The notes: a model not told the origin generated them from the letters alone. A stretch of DNA of 64,000 bases from Chrysomallon squamiferum (GCA_012295275.1 CM022665.1:45079095-45143094), one strand, 5' to 3'; shown: positions 1 through 13,665, counted from the first letter of the stretch. Numbers and translations are program-made.

Positions 1-9
1 TTGATAGAG

Positions 10-41
<32 letters not shown>

Positions 42-658
42 GAAAAAAAAAAGTCAGTTAATATGATTTATATATACCAGAAATAAGTGGGTGAAATTAA
101 GAACGAGCGAATGATGAAAATGAATTAATTTTTGAAAATATTTAACAGATGAATAAATTTTGAAAAATGTTTTTGGACAAATTAGTGAACGGAGGAACGA
201 ATGAATGAATGACTGAATAGATGAATAAATGAACAAGATGGATGGATGGATGGATGGATGGATGGATGCACAGATGGATGAATAAAAAAACCGACCTCGA
301 TGCATTTAAATATAAAGGTCATTAGGTTTTAAATATATGGCTTTAAAATAAAAATAATAAGATGTCAGGTTCGTTAAAATCCGCTACTTTTGTCGATTAC
401 AAGTAAGTATTTATATATAAATATATCTATCGTTCTTTCTTTCTTTTTATTTTCTTTTTAATTTTACTCTTGTTTTTTCCTCTTTTTTTATTTCTTTTTT
501 TTCACTTTTTTTTTCATTTTATATACAATACATGTCGTTTTAATGGAGCTAAAGAATGTTAAGAATGAATTTGGTTATTTTTACTTTAGTTGTTAGGTTA
601 GTTGATTTTAAATGGGTAGGGAACTAAGATAAACACTAAGATGTATGATCTGGATGAA

Positions 659-660
<2 letters not shown>

Positions 661-745
<85 letters not shown>
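661..745. repeat. (AG)n microsatellite, about 85 bp
   Basis: Uninterrupted AG dinucleotide run read directly from the sequence. The reverse strand is (CT)n. A second run of similar length lies about 300 bp further on. Confidence 0.98.
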
Positions 746-749
<4 letters not shown>

Positions 750-1035
750 AAAAAAAATTAGAACATTTACGGAAACTGATAAATAGATACATAGCAAATA
801 GGGAACACTTTTAGTGTAGTCTTATAAATAAACAAAGCAGACACGGACAAACAGGCTTACAACATTCGAATAATACTTGATCGTCTCGTTATATAATTAT
901 TTATGCATATCAAACGATGCGTAATAACATTCTACCAATCCGATTGCATCACTTGTGAAAAGGGGAATCACCTTTTATAAATAAATGTAAAGGAAATTCT
1001 GTTATGGCGGAAAATGGCGTTGTAAAAGAGGAAGA

Positions 1036-1038
<3 letters not shown>

Positions 1039-1129
<91 letters not shown>
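1039..1129. repeat. (AG)n microsatellite, about 90 bp
   Basis: Uninterrupted AG dinucleotide run preceded by a purine-rich GAGGAAGAGGAAG lead-in, which suggests growth from a purine tract. Confidence 0.98.
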
Positions 1130-1133
<4 letters not shown>

Positions 1134-1299
1134 TACATTTGATCAAGGAAGTGGGCACAGATGTTGCTATTTGATATCAACACATGATGTGTATTGCAAT
1201 GTGTCGATTATTAAAGAACAGATGATGGGAAATTAATAACTGCATGTTGTTAAGATTTTATTTTTAAAAAGGTAAAATTTTTATTAGTTTAAAATTATT

Positions 1300-2157
1300 T
1301 TTATTTCGTTTTATTTATTTATTTATTTATTATTATTATTATTATTTTTTTATTATTTATCTATTTATTTTATTATTTATTTATTTATTTTATTTATTTA
1401 CTTTATTATTTTTTATTTATTAATTTTATTTTTTTATTTTATTATTTTTTTATTTATTTTATTATTTTGTATTTATGTATTTATTTATTTATTTATTTAT
1501 TTGTATTTTATATTTATTTATTTATTTATTTATAATTTAATTATTTATTTATTTATAATTTATTTATTTGTTTGTTTGTTTATTTTATAAATCAATAATT
1601 TAGAAAAAGCTCTGATTATAATAAAGATTAACAAGTAAACAAAATATTTTTCCATTCTGAGTTGAAGCTTTCTCTTAATTAATTATTTTATTTTATTTAT
1701 TCTTAATTGCTTATTATTATTTTGTTATTTGTTAATTTATTTATTCTATTCAATTTTAATATTGTTTAACTTTTAAATTTTATTTTGTTTTATTTTATTT
1801 ACTTACTAACTATTTTGTTTATTATTCATTTTAATTTTAAAAATTAATTAATTAATTTATTTATTTATTATTTTACTTTATTTTATTTTATTTATTTATT
1901 TATTTATTTATTTTTTATTTATTTATTTATTTTTATTTTTATTTATTTATTTATCATTTATTTATTTATTTATTTTTATTGATTTATTTATCATTTATTT
2001 TTTTTATTTATTTATCATTTATTTATTTATTTATTTATGTATTTATTTTATTTTATTTTTATTTATTTATTTATCATTTATTTATTTTATTTATTTATTT
2101 ATTTATCATTTATTTATTTATTTATTATTTATTTATTTATTTTATTTATTCATTCAT

Positions 2158-2220
<63 letters not shown>

Positions 2221-2260
2221 TTTGTATTTATTTATCATTTATTTATTTATTTATGTATGT
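1300..2260. repeat. TTTA tetranucleotide satellite, about 1 kb
   Basis: Nearly continuous TTTA/ATTT units with scattered TTG, TCA and TTATT variants. The purest part is about 2155-2223. Open frames here translate to repeated Leu-Phe-Ile-Tyr and are not genes. Confidence 0.95.
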
Positions 2261-3085
2261 ACTTTACACCGTGTTAAACAGACAATCAGTTTGCTTGCTG
2301 GCAACCAGTAAATCCTGTTTGTGTATCGAACTTGTCAGCCAGGGAGCGAGCGACCTGCATTTCATTCACTGATTTATTTTTATCTGGGGCCAAATGACCT
2401 TAGTACTGGTACAGCGAACTAGGAAGTTTGCAAATCTACACACATAACTAATCTTTTGTGTGTGTTGTGTGTGTGTGTGTGTGTGTGTGTGTATCACGCG
2501 ATTTATACCGAGCATAAAAAATAATATTAATAATAAATAGAATAAATAGAATAAATAGAATAAATAGAATAAATTGAAATAAATGAAAAAATATTTTAAA
2601 AAATAAATAAATAAAAATAAAAATAAATAAATAAATAAATAAATATAAATAAATAAATAACAACATATTTTAAGAAAAACATTCTGTTGTTTCTGATTAA
2701 AAAGCTTCACGGAATTAGAAATGAAAATTTTAAAATTATGATAACGGCAAAAATCACAATGAGAATATAACAGGTCAGCGGGGTGTGTCCGTCGCATTTC
2801 GTATTCAGTTCAGTTTGAATAAATAGTCACAGACATATAGAGACTATTACTGGCTTTTTAACAAACGCTGTCGTATAAAAAAAATTCAGTGGGTTTCTAT
2901 TTAACATAGCTGTAAAGAAAAACATTATATCATTTTTTTTTTTTTTTTTTTCTTTTAGTTCAGTAGTGTTAAATTTTTTTCTTTTTTTCGCTCTGTATAC
3001 AACAGACAAAAACACGTCACACGGTATTCGCGGCGACTCGGAACGTTTTTATCTTCGCTGTTTATTTCACGTCGTGAAAACAAAT

Positions 3086-4295
3086 ATGGAGGACGTTACA
3101 GACGATAGCTGCTGGTCGGGGGAGACTTACAAGCTGTCCGAGATACCGGACAAAGCGGACCTTCCGACGCTCGTGCAGGTGTGTGAAGGAATATACTCGA
3201 CGCAGGACTGCAGCACGTTCTCGCAAGGGGACATCATCAAAATAGACGCGAGCGAGACGGTTGAAATGGCGGCGGCTCACTTCGCCGTGTGGAAAGGAGA
3301 CTGCTACAAGCCGCAGGGAGAGGAGCTGTACGTACCGACCAGCTACCGAGGCAGAGTGCGAGTGTGCCCTTTACACGGGACGAACCACGTGTACGGGTCG
3401 GTGGACGAGCTGATACGCTACTTCCCCAAGTTCGTCAAAGTCGTGCAAGGCTTCACGTTCAACGACAGAGGCAAGACGACTGTGCTGCGAGCAAACGACG
3501 TCTTAGAACTGCTGAAATTGATCGGGACTGCGAAAACGGGCGCGGAGGCGCTGAGAGTCCGGCACAACGGCTCCGAGCTGATCCTTCGGAAAGACCTGAA
3601 AGCGAGGTTCTCCACGCTCGACATAGAGGTCGACTACACGGTGGACGAGGTGATGAAGTTCAAAATGCCTCAGTGCATCAAGTTCATCGGGCAGGACATC
3701 AGCCTGTTCACGTCGAAGGACTTCCAAGAGGCCGTGTCCAACATCTCCCTCTTCGACGGCTACTTCATGCTCAACGGGCGAAAGAAGACGCGCACCGTGC
3801 TGGTGGGCCACTACAAATCCTACGGCACCGACGGCGCTTCGAGGTTTTCACGCCGCAGTGCGGTCGTCCTTCCCTTGGACAACCCCGACGTCGCCAGCAT
3901 CGAGGTGAGGGTCCCCACCTACATGGACTGCAGCGACTACGAGGTGTTCGTCCTGAAGCACTTCTCCGAGTGCGACATCAGCCAGAGAGTGGACGGGCTG
4001 CTGTACATCGACTTCTCCAACAAACCCGGGGTGGTGTTCCCCAAAGACCTCAGCGGTGGGCCCCCGGTCATACCCCCGAGGCGGGACAAGACCGCCACAA
4101 CCGATCCAGTGAGCTCGGACACGCCCCCGCCCCGTCCCCCGAAACCAGGGAAGTGCCTTGCCCAGAAGAAGGAAGTGAAAAGCAAAGTGAAAGCCCAGCG
4201 TCAGCCGGCTTACGAGAATCACCACAGAAAATGTTCGGATTCCGACAGTAGTTCTTCAAAGAAACCCACGAAGGTTGTGTCTCCAGTACAACAAG
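3086..4295 (+). CDS. GAREM-like CABIT/SAM adaptor, coding exon 1
   Basis: This first coding exon gives residues 1-403 plus one base of the next codon. The ATG at 3086 is the first in its frame and has A at -3 and G at +4. Residues of about 20-320 form one large beta-rich, cysteine-containing block that reads as a CABIT domain, the fold shared by THEMIS and GAREM proteins. It is followed by SH3-ligand-like motifs PPVIPPRR (about residue 325) and PPPRPPKPGK (about 347), then a basic, serine-rich linker. GAREM proteins bind GRB2 and link receptor tyrosine kinases to ERK signalling. A single CABIT plus a C-terminal SAM favours GAREM over THEMIS, which has two CABITs and no SAM. The exon ends CAACAAG|GTTAGT. 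Its GC content is far above its surroundings. Confidence 0.85.
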
Positions 4296-4316
4296 GTTAG
4301 TGAAGTAGTAGTAATA

Positions 4317-4319
4317 ATA

Positions 4320-4384
<65 letters not shown>

Positions 4385-4395
4385 TAATAATAATA
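4317..4395. repeat. (TAA)n microsatellite in intron 1 of the GAREM-like gene
   Basis: Trinucleotide ATA/TAA run starting about 20 bp after the donor of coding exon 1. Confidence 0.95.
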
Positions 4396-4459
4396 ATTAT
4401 TTTTACTGGTTTTTCTATATCAAGATACTTTTGAATTGTACAAATAAACGACCTTAAGC

Positions 4460-4976
4460 ATGTATGTATGTATGTATGTATGTATGTGTGTATGTATATA
4501 TGTATGTATCTATGTATGTACGTATATGCATGTGTGCATGTATGTATGTATAAATATATGCATGTATGTGTATGTATGAACATATGTATGTATGTATGTA
4601 TGAATGTATATATGAATATATATCTCTGTAAGCAGATATGTATGTTTGCGTATGCATGAAAATGCATATAATTATGTATAATGCATGACTATATATATGT
4701 GGGTCTATGTATGAATATATGTATGAATGTAAGTATGTGTATTTATGTGTGTGTGTATATGTTTATGTATGTATGTATAAACTGGCGTATTATTATGTAT
4801 GAATATATGTATGTATGTATGTATATGTATGTATGTATGTATGTATGAATGTATGTAAGTATATGTATGTTTGTATGTTTGTATATGCATGTATAAATAT
4901 ATGTATGAACATATGTATGCATGTATGAATCTATGTATGTATATATGTATGTATGTATGGATGGATGGATGGATGA

Positions 4977-5024
<48 letters not shown>

Positions 5025-5068
5025 CTGTGTGTGTGTGTGTGTTTCTGTGTGTGTGTGTGTGTGTGTGA
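4460..5068. repeat. (TATG)n satellite passing into (TG)n
   Basis: About 500 bp of imperfect ATGT/TATG tetranucleotides, then (GGAT)n at about 4957-4975, then (TG)n from about 4979 to 5068 with two TTTC interruptions. It fills most of the intron between coding exons 1 and 2 of the GAREM-like gene. Confidence 0.95.
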
Positions 5069-5184
5069 TGGGTAATTCAGAAAACATGTTTTTAAATGTA
5101 TCTGACGTTTCTTTGAGCTACGTTTAAAATGTGTTTATTTATTAACAAAAAAACAAAAAAAAATCCATCGTCTTTGATTCCCAG

Positions 5185-5280
5185 GATCCGCTTCTGGCAG
5201 CGAGACTGGTGAGTTTGTCATAGGAGACATTTTCGGTTACAGCGAGACCGGCAGTGATGGTATATTCATGAATGAAGAAG
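5185..5280 (+). CDS. GAREM-like gene, coding exon 2
   Basis: The acceptor TTCCCAG precedes GATCCGC, and the exon ends GAAG|GTTTGT. It enters and leaves in phase 1, matching exon 1 before it and exon 3 after it. It encodes a Gly/Ser/Glu-rich acidic stretch beginning GSASGSETGEF with an IFGYSETGSDG segment. This lies in the disordered linker between the CABIT and SAM regions, and no domain is recognised in it. The intron before it is mostly TAA, TATG and TG microsatellites. Confidence 0.75.
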
Positions 5281-5758
5281 GTTTGTTATTTCGAATTACT
5301 TTCTACGAAAATAAACATTGATCAAATATTAATTCTGTATATGTATTTCATCACCAGCGAGCGTATTGATGGGTATTTGTGAGTTTAATATATATATATA
5401 TATATATATAATTTTTTTTTTTTAAATTCTCGTTAGTAGTAGTGTTTACTGTTATGATTGTTGTTATTAATATTACTACTGCTAGCACCTCTACCACTGC
5501 TACTATTACTGTTACTGTTGCTGCTACTACTACTACGATACTACTATTATTATAATTGATGCAGCAGCCGTTATTATCATTATTATATCATCATGATCAT
5601 TAATTTTACTATTATTATTATCATCATTATCATCATAGGCGAATACTATTATATTTTATGCGACTGTAACCATTACTGTAATAATTATTTTTAATTATTT
5701 GTATTTATTAAACGTATGACAAACAATTAACAGTTATTAATAATGATTAATTTTCCAG

Positions 5759-5787
5759 ATTTTGAAAAAGCCTACCAAAACAATCCT
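5759..5787 (+). CDS. GAREM-like gene, coding micro-exon 3
   Basis: This is a 29-base exon between TTTTCCAG and GTAAGT. It completes the codon left in phase 1 and ends in phase 0, giving DFEKAYQNNP. It is supported by good splice sites on both sides and by exact phase continuity with exons 2 and 4. No function is visible beyond extending the linker. Confidence 0.65.
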
Positions 5788-6190
5788 GTAAGTAGCTTAT
5801 CTACTTCCTGCTAAACCTCCTTTAAACTAACGATAACAAAATGATGACATTTTAATCCGATAAAAGCTTACTGATCACGACCTTAAATTTTGTTTTCCAT
5901 TACATATAACTGTTACATAATTTAACTATAAGAACTGAAGGATATATGTAAATACTTCAAAGTATTAATACAAAAAAAAATAAAAAAATAAATAATAATA
6001 ATAATAATGACCGCGATAATGAATACTCCAAAATAGGCTACAACCTTGTGAAATTAAGCTTAGTAGTTAATCGAATATTGAAATATATTTAATCGACAAG
6101 CCAAAATTCTATTTTTCTATTTATTTATTTATTTATTTATTTAAATAATTTATTATCCTTAATTGAAATTATTACTTTTAAATTATGCAG

Positions 6191-6691
6191 AGTGATGTGG
6201 CACGGAAAAAAATAAAAGGGATTTTTCACAAGATAAAAAAGTCTTTGGTGCCTAAACCGTCGTCTGCCGAACAAGAAACCGGAAATGACGATACCGAGGC
6301 GGGAAATGAAGACGACGAATCCGGTCCCGTGTACGATTACGTAGACGAAAAGACGCTTCTTTCGGCGAAACAGTCTGCACAGACTTCGCCACCCCAAACT
6401 GGCGGCGTGACGTCATCGAAGATCAAAACCGCAGTCGTGCAGCCTTTCCAGAAGGCAAAAGTCGAATCCAAGGATAACACATTCAAGAGCCTAAACGTCA
6501 GTGAGCTGGCGGAGTTTTTCAAAGCATGCGCACTGGACGGACTTGCGCAGATCGTGAAGTCCAACATGCTCGATGGGGATCTTTTCTCGGGCCTCACTGA
6601 CAACGATCTGAAAAAGGAGCCATTTTGCTTGAACAATCTGGACGTCAAAAAAGTGAGACGAATGCAGCAAGGTTGGTCACCATCCCTTTGA
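6191..6691 (+). CDS. GAREM-like gene, last coding exon (SAM-like domain)
   Basis: The acceptor ATTATGCAG is followed by an open frame in phase 0 to the TGA at 6689-6691. It begins with a basic stretch (SDVARKKIKGIFHKIKK), then an acidic linker containing PVYDYVDEKT, a candidate phosphotyrosine site. The last 65 residues or so read as a SAM domain: FKSLNVSELAEFFKAC, then LDGDLFSGLTDNDL, then KKVRRMQQGW. GAREM proteins end in a SAM domain, so the order CABIT, proline-rich, tyrosine motif, SAM supports the call. The spliced protein is about 611 residues, shorter than vertebrate GAREM1. A weak donor-like CAAG|GTTGGT lies near the end, but the short tail after it fits a normal SAM end. Confidence 0.8.
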   Translation, partial: SDVARKKIKGIFHKIKKSLVPKPSSAEQETGNDDTEAGNEDDESGPVYDYVDEKTLLSAKQSAQTSPPQTGGVTSSKIKTAVVQPFQKAKVESKDNTFKSLNVSELAEFFKACALDGLAQIVKSNMLDGDLFSGLTDNDLKKEPFCLNNLDVKKVRRMQQGWSPSL

Positions 6692-6909
6692 AATTTGGGT
6701 GAATTCTGTGTGTGTATTTTATATATCACTGTATGTGAGGTCTAAGTCTTTACTGACAATTGTTGTGCAACAGCTATATATATATATATATAGTTCCTTA
6801 ATGAGTGCCTAGTATCAAACTTCGACAAAGCTGTGATAAGATAATGGAAACAGATTCCAAAATGTGCTCTATTACAACATTTTGGGGTGATGTTTTTAAG
6901 GGGGGGGTT

Positions 6910-6946
<37 letters not shown>

Positions 6947-7140
6947 CATTTTATTTTCATTTTGTTTTTTTCTCATTTTCACCCCTTCAAACATGTATAA
7001 ATATGTACATATACTCATACAGACGGAATTTTAAACAGTTGTTGCCACTGTTCTTGCTGTTGTTATTATTATCAGTGGCATAATTCGTTAGATGTGAAGC
7101 ATATACAATTTGATAACAGAGTTAGGCCAGGAAACACTGG

Positions 7141-7172
<32 letters not shown>

Positions 7173-7291
7173 CATTATACAAAAGCTTCGTCCTAACTTG
7201 AGAAAAACCTCTAAGACAGGACAAACAAGAATTTTTTTATTACTACTAGTAATTGGTTTCATTTCAAATTATGAAGTTAAGGACTAAACGA

Positions 7292-7334
<43 letters not shown>

Positions 7335-7655
7335 ATGCAGGTAAGTGCTTTTTTTTTAGATTGTTTTCTTTCTCTTGTTTTTTTGGTTAAAGTTAGACTA
7401 TTAAATAATTTTACAAAGCTTTAATTCGACTATCGGCGATAATAGGAATAAAATAACTGTTTTGTACGTCAGCTGTAGCTATTTAATAATATATTCATGA
7501 TCTGAGTAGCAAAGGTAGAAATCCGATCCACAGTGTATGACTACGTGGTGACTTTGTTGATAAGATAAAGTTGTATCAAGTAGGTTTACGTTATCAATGA
7601 GACTTTGATAGCTATCTCGAATGGAATTATATTTTTTATGCTGTAGGTTCTTGGT

Positions 7656-7791
<136 letters not shown>

Positions 7792-8572
7792 GTGGAGATT
7801 AATGACTGATTAATTTATAACCCTTAAAACGCAAACATTTTTTTTTTTTTAATTATTAAATGAATTAATGTGTTTGTCAGGAACTACTAGTACCTGACTT
7901 TTACTATTAACTAGTGGATTTCTTTTAAAAAAATAAAATATTTCCACAGAAAAAAAAAAAAAAACATGTCCTGTGACATACGTGTGATGGTTATGATAAC
8001 GACGATAATGATGATGATGATGATTATGATGATGATCAGAAGAAGATGATTAAGACGTGGAATTGTTCAAATTGTTTTATTGTGATGTCCTTCTACAGCT
8101 CTGTACAATGTATTGTTATTATTATTATTATTATTATAATTATTATTATTATTATTATGTATCATGTGAAATGGACACAGCATTAATGAAAAGGTAAAAA
8201 TCTAACAATATTATCGTGACAAGCCAGCACTATGAAAGAACCAACAAATGTAACAAAGACAAATTTTATCCTAACGAATACGTGTGTATTTTTTTTCTTC
8301 TTTTTCTCATCTCATCTCATCTTGGTCCAGTACAATTTTCACACTTATCATTTCAACAACAAAAACAAAAAATTCTGTTATATTTTAAAATACATAATTT
8401 ATAATATATATTGTTTTATTATTTATTTCTAAACTGGTCTACATTATGCATTTAAAAGTTTAAAAAATAATAAATAATGAAATTATATAACCAATCAACG
8501 TACTTTCGATTGCGCTGTAAACGGACAACAATAATTGCAAATCTCTCTGTACTTGCCAGTCAGAAAAATCAA

Positions 8573-8615
<43 letters not shown>

Positions 8616-8667
8616 AAAAAAAAAGACGGGAATGAGATCAAGAACTATTGCTTTTGTTAATATTAGA

Positions 8668-8775
8668 CAGCGCCATCTACGATCTTTTCTGATTGGATAA
8701 TAACAAATTATCTGATAGGTCAATGAATTTTGTCAGACAGCGCCATCTACGGTCGTTACTGATTGGATAATAAGA
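8668..8775. repeat. Direct repeat with a GACAGCGCCATCTACG core
   Basis: Two copies about 70 bp apart share AGACAGCGCCATCTACG followed by TCT/CGT and then CTGATTGGATAATAA. The conserved part is about 45 bp per copy. A looser third relative (TCTGATTGGACAAGAAG) lies near 8930. This looks like a fragment of an interspersed repeat with an internal duplication. Confidence 0.7.
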
Positions 8776-10001
8776 ACTGCACTGTTTAGTCGGTGCTAAC
8801 ACTTTCCGGGCGGGTAAGAAACAATATTATACTGGTGTTCGAATTATGAGTATTTGTCATCGTCTACGACAAGTTCTCATTAGACATTCAGGGAAATAAT
8901 CCGATTGGTTGGAAGCTTATTGGCGTCATTTCTGATTGGACAAGAAGTATTCCGATCGATTACTGGATAAAAGTCAAAAGTCGGATGATAACATGTGCGT
9001 TAAACCATTATTCTGAAAGATGAATATTCCATTCCTAGCTTTTACATACATACATAGGGATATTTCATATATATATACTTTTTTAACTGTTATATTTACA
9101 GCTAAGCAGCTGTATTATATTTTATACTGTTGTGCAGCCCAAATATGTGACTGTTGATCCATCTTATCAAGTACAGTATTTGGACTGTCAGACAAATCAC
9201 AAACAATTTTAATAGTGACATTTTTCTTCCTGGTTGATATCCAATAAAAACAAGTCTTGATAGTGTCACAGCCTTTTGTAAAATAATAATAATAATAATA
9301 ATAATAAATCAAATATCATTTACATCCAACATAAGTATTCCTCCTAATTTTCTACAATAACGTAATAATTTAGGGTGGGGCATTAAGGAATAAACTAAGA
9401 AAAAAAAAAAATGTATCACACAGTCAAGTTCACTAAATCACTTAGAATTAATTTCCGTTAATATAATTCTAGTATCAACATTAATATTTATCACATGGAT
9501 GTTTTCCCCGTGTAATTTCTAACTACCAGGTAACAAGTGCAAAGAGCGTTAGTATTTGAAAACACACAATACCACCTGAATGTTATACAATTTATTATTT
9601 TCTTTTACATTTTTTTTTTTCTCCCCTTATTTATACTTTAAAGAGACTGTTTATATAACTCTGCAAAGAGCATTAATATTTGCCGTCACATGCTACTTGA
9701 ATGTTATAAAATTTTATTTAATATTTTTATTTTTATTTTATTTTTTTCTTATTTTATAATCTAAAATTTCCATTATACAATTTATTTATTGCTTTATTTT
9801 TTTATTTTTTTCTTGTTTATACTTTAACGTTTCCATTATACTGTCGATATAATAGCACAACAAAAGGTGTATTTAAATGTATCTCTTTAACAAAAATATT
9901 TTCTTTTTACAACTTTCTCTATAACATTTGAAATGAATAGACTCAATCTCCTGTCATTCAACCAGGGGTATAAATCGACTATTACATAAAAGAACAGGAT
10001 A

Positions 10002-10044
<43 letters not shown>

Positions 10045-10647
10045 TTTATGTCGAACATTCCTAAGTTTGACATAATAATACCAGTAAATTAAATTCAAAT
10101 TTTAAAGGCATTAAGTGGGGAAGCCCATGTATAAACTTGCCCATAAATTATGCCAAGAAATCCTTTCTGAATCTCGCTAATTATGTGAAATACAAAACTG
10201 TTACTCAGTAAGTAACTAAACAGCTATATATATATATATATATGTCTGTATGTATGTATGTATATTTATTTATGTATGTATGTATGTACGTATGTATATT
10301 TATGTATGCATGTATGTATGTATGTATATATGTATGTACTTACGTATGTGTATGTATGTATGTATATGTATATATATATATGTATATACTGTAGAAAATG
10401 TCACAGTGGACTGGAAATGAGGAATGTTTGAACAGATAACAACACAACAGGTACGAATACAAATGAAGAAGAAACAAAAAGAAGAAAACAACCACAACAT
10501 TGACATTTCTATTCAGCACATTGGGTTGGTTTGTTCAACTATAAAAATATAAAACAAAACGCCTGCTACACACACAACAGCCTGTGTCACAACATCGTGT
10601 TCACAAATATTCATTATGTCTGAGATTGATTTATAGTTTAATTATTT

Positions 10648-10684
<37 letters not shown>

Positions 10685-13268
10685 CAAACATCTTATCTAC
10701 AGCTTCAGTCAAAAAGAAATTTCAAAACAAATTTTGACAAAATGACAAAACAACTAAAATAAATACATAAATAAATAATAGTAAGAAAGGAAAAGAAAAG
10801 TAACATAATAAATAAACCTCTGCATACAAATCTTGAAAAAACATAAATATATACATATTGTTGAAAAATTATAAATCTCTGGAAATGTTTATATATATAT
10901 ATATATTTATTTATATTTATGAACTGTAAAAATCTATGTATATCCAACTGTTTTTCTTTCTCAAACTGTCGGACAGAAAGAATGCCAGTGTAACAAGCTT
11001 TGAACAGCTCAATCTGTTTTGTTTTTATCATTGTCGCCTTAAATTAAAAATTCTCCATGATGTGTAAACAAATTATGCATATATAAACCCTGCAAGTTAA
11101 ATATTAACATGAAACAAAAAAAAAAGAAAGAAATAAATACGTTCAACCTGTCTCAACAGTTAAAATATATTAAAAAAAAAAAAAAAAAAAAAATGAAATA
11201 ATAATAATAATAATAATAATAAAAACAATAATAATCCAGACATTAATATAATAACATTTATGGCCAAAAACAAGACATAATTTATGCATATTTTAAATAC
11301 AAAAAATAAATAAATAAATAAATAAACATAATTATTGCACAGATTGGCTGTGTGTGTGTGTGGGAAGGGATTTAAGTTATGAAATTGAGTCAGATGAATT
11401 ATTTAGTTATTTAATGAATATAACAAGATTTTTTATCTGTAGTAAACGTATGTCTACATTACTCAATACTTTTGTTAATTTTCGTTAATGAAAAAAGTCC
11501 ACTAACATTAAAAACTTCAAGTTAATATAAGCTGTTACTGTGGGCTTCATCTTGTGTTTCCATGATTATTTTTAAACACGTGTATTAGTTGTTAATTAAT
11601 TGTTTAGCATATGCAATGTCAGGTAATAAATATATAGATATATATAAATATACATACTGGCCCATTAATTTATTATAACAGTTATTCTCTTTTTAATGAG
11701 AAAACAAAAATGGCACAAAGCAGAACAAAATGTAGAAATAAATTTCTGATAAACAAGTAAAAAGTAGTACATTTAAAAAAAAAAAAAAAAAACATGAATT
11801 TTAAAATGATTATAAATATTATAATTTATATATTGGACATATATATAAAGTTATAGATATCATGGTTTAAATGTTTTAAATATTTTAAACAAAATAACAG
11901 TTATTTCAGTATTTGTTAACAGTTTTGTTTTATTATTAATTTTTGTTATTTTTATTATTAATTTTTTTTATTTAATTTTTTTTTTATCTATGTTTTAATA
12001 AATGATTAGATGATTTTGAAGAGAGGAAATTATTATTTTGCATATATAAAAAAAAACTAATATAATAAAATAAAATAAATAATTAAAAAATAACTTAATA
12101 CACAAGTATACAGCTGTAATATTTTAGTCACTAGAAAAAAAGATTACTTTTACATTATGTGATTGAAATTATATTAAATTTGATTATAAAAATGTATTTT
12201 CATTTACAAATTCAAAAAGTGTTTCTTAATCTGTACCAGTGACAAGAACTTACTTAAATGAGGAACAGATATTGTATAGTAATTGTTTTCTATCTTATTA
12301 ATTTAAAGAAACGTCGTTATTATTTTTAAATCATTAATTTCATCGTACTGACTGTGTTAGGTGAAATAACCTACATAAGACTGAGTAAAAAAAGAATTTA
12401 AAAAAAAAAAAAAAAAAAAACCCCAATCTGTGAACAAATCTATATAACAAAAACCACCAAAAAGCACCCCTACCCATATTTTTGCCTAAATCTTACATAG
12501 TGTTTGATAAGAAGAAAAAAAAAAATTAAAAATTCACCCCATACTTTTGGCCATATTTTATAGATAAAAAAAACCAAATAAATACCCAGTCCTTTATTTT
12601 GGCCGAAAATGTAATACAGGTGTAAAAATTATGTAAATAAAATATCCACATCCCACTTTTGGCCTCTTCTCATGTACCCAAACCTCTAAATATTAATTCT
12701 TCACTTTTATCACTAACCTTACTGTCCACTCCTGGTCATTCTAAAGAAAGAAATGACAACCATAATGACTAGACTGACACAACATGAGGTTAATATTATA
12801 CTGGCATGAACTTAAGAGTTGTATGTGATAATCTCTATAACATACAGTGGTTATATTGGACTTTATCCTAGTTCTAAGTTTTCTAGTTAAATAGTAAATA
12901 TAATCAATTAGTGTAAAAAAAAGATTAAAGTTTTATTTTATTTTTATTGCTTTTTATTTTATTTTATTTTATTTTATTTTTTTAAATATTTTCACCCTTA
13001 ATTATAGATTTATTTATTTATATTTTGTTGTTTAGAATTATATTTTTTATTCATGCAATTTATATTTGTTCTTATATTAAATTATATTTTTATTCTTGTA
13101 ATATATATTTATTCTTATATTAAATTATAATAAATTTTATTACTTAAATTATTTTTTGATTATTTAAAATTGTTTTTCATTTTCTAAATATTAAAATTAG
13201 ATATTTAAAGTATTCCAAAACCTAATTATTTTTTAAAATTATTTTAAAATTATTTTAAAATTTTTTTA

Positions 13269-13317
<49 letters not shown>

Positions 13318-13629
13318 AGATAAATTATTTACTTACTTAAATTTTGAAAAAATTAACCAAAAATAACCAAAACTGAAAGTAAAAGAAAAAAATACTGGCT
13401 TTCCCCATGACTAGATTGAAGATTATGTCATGGTTAAAATTTCCAACAAATTTTCAAATTTATTTACTGATTTCAGTCACTCTAAATACTATCAACAATA
13501 ACAATATCTTGCAGTCACACAAAATATCTACACATAACATGATTAATTTACACAAAGCATGAAATATAACAAATTTTGTTTTTATATATATATACATTAC
13601 ATACACTCTCAGACTTTCTGTGTCTCAGG

Positions 13630-13665
<36 letters not shown>

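Larger units (their letters stand above)
1..2900. repeat. Microsatellite-rich flank upstream of the GAREM-like gene
   Basis: No gene is supported here. The stretch contains a poly(A)/poly(G) tract at the left edge, a GATG-type run at about 236-270, two long (AG)n runs (661-745 and about 1039-1129), roughly 1 kb of TTTA/ATTT tetranucleotide repeat (about 1300-2260), a (TG)n run near 2462-2491 and an AATA/AATAG repeat at about 2521-2660. Open frames here translate to low-complexity Ser-Leu, Tyr-Leu-Phe-Ile or His-Thr strings, which are repeat artefacts. Confidence 0.9.

Noticed and set aside
598-1158. Open frames of repeated Ser-Leu on the - strand
   Set aside because: They are translations of (AG)n microsatellites with no other content.
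1979-2797. Open frames rich in Leu-Phe-Ile-Tyr on both strands, resembling membrane proteins
   Set aside because: They translate TTTA/AAAT repeats; the hydrophobicity is a by-product of the repeat.
3289-4251. A 320-residue Arg/His-rich open frame overlapping the CABIT exon
   Set aside because: It is an out-of-frame shadow of the GC-rich exon. The frame from 3086 carries the domain-like sequence and ends at a splice donor in phase with the next exon.
7447-7452. AATAAA as the polyadenylation signal of the GAREM-like gene
   Set aside because: The motif is very common by chance in such AT-rich sequence and no cleavage-site evidence is visible, so it is mentioned only within the intergenic entry.
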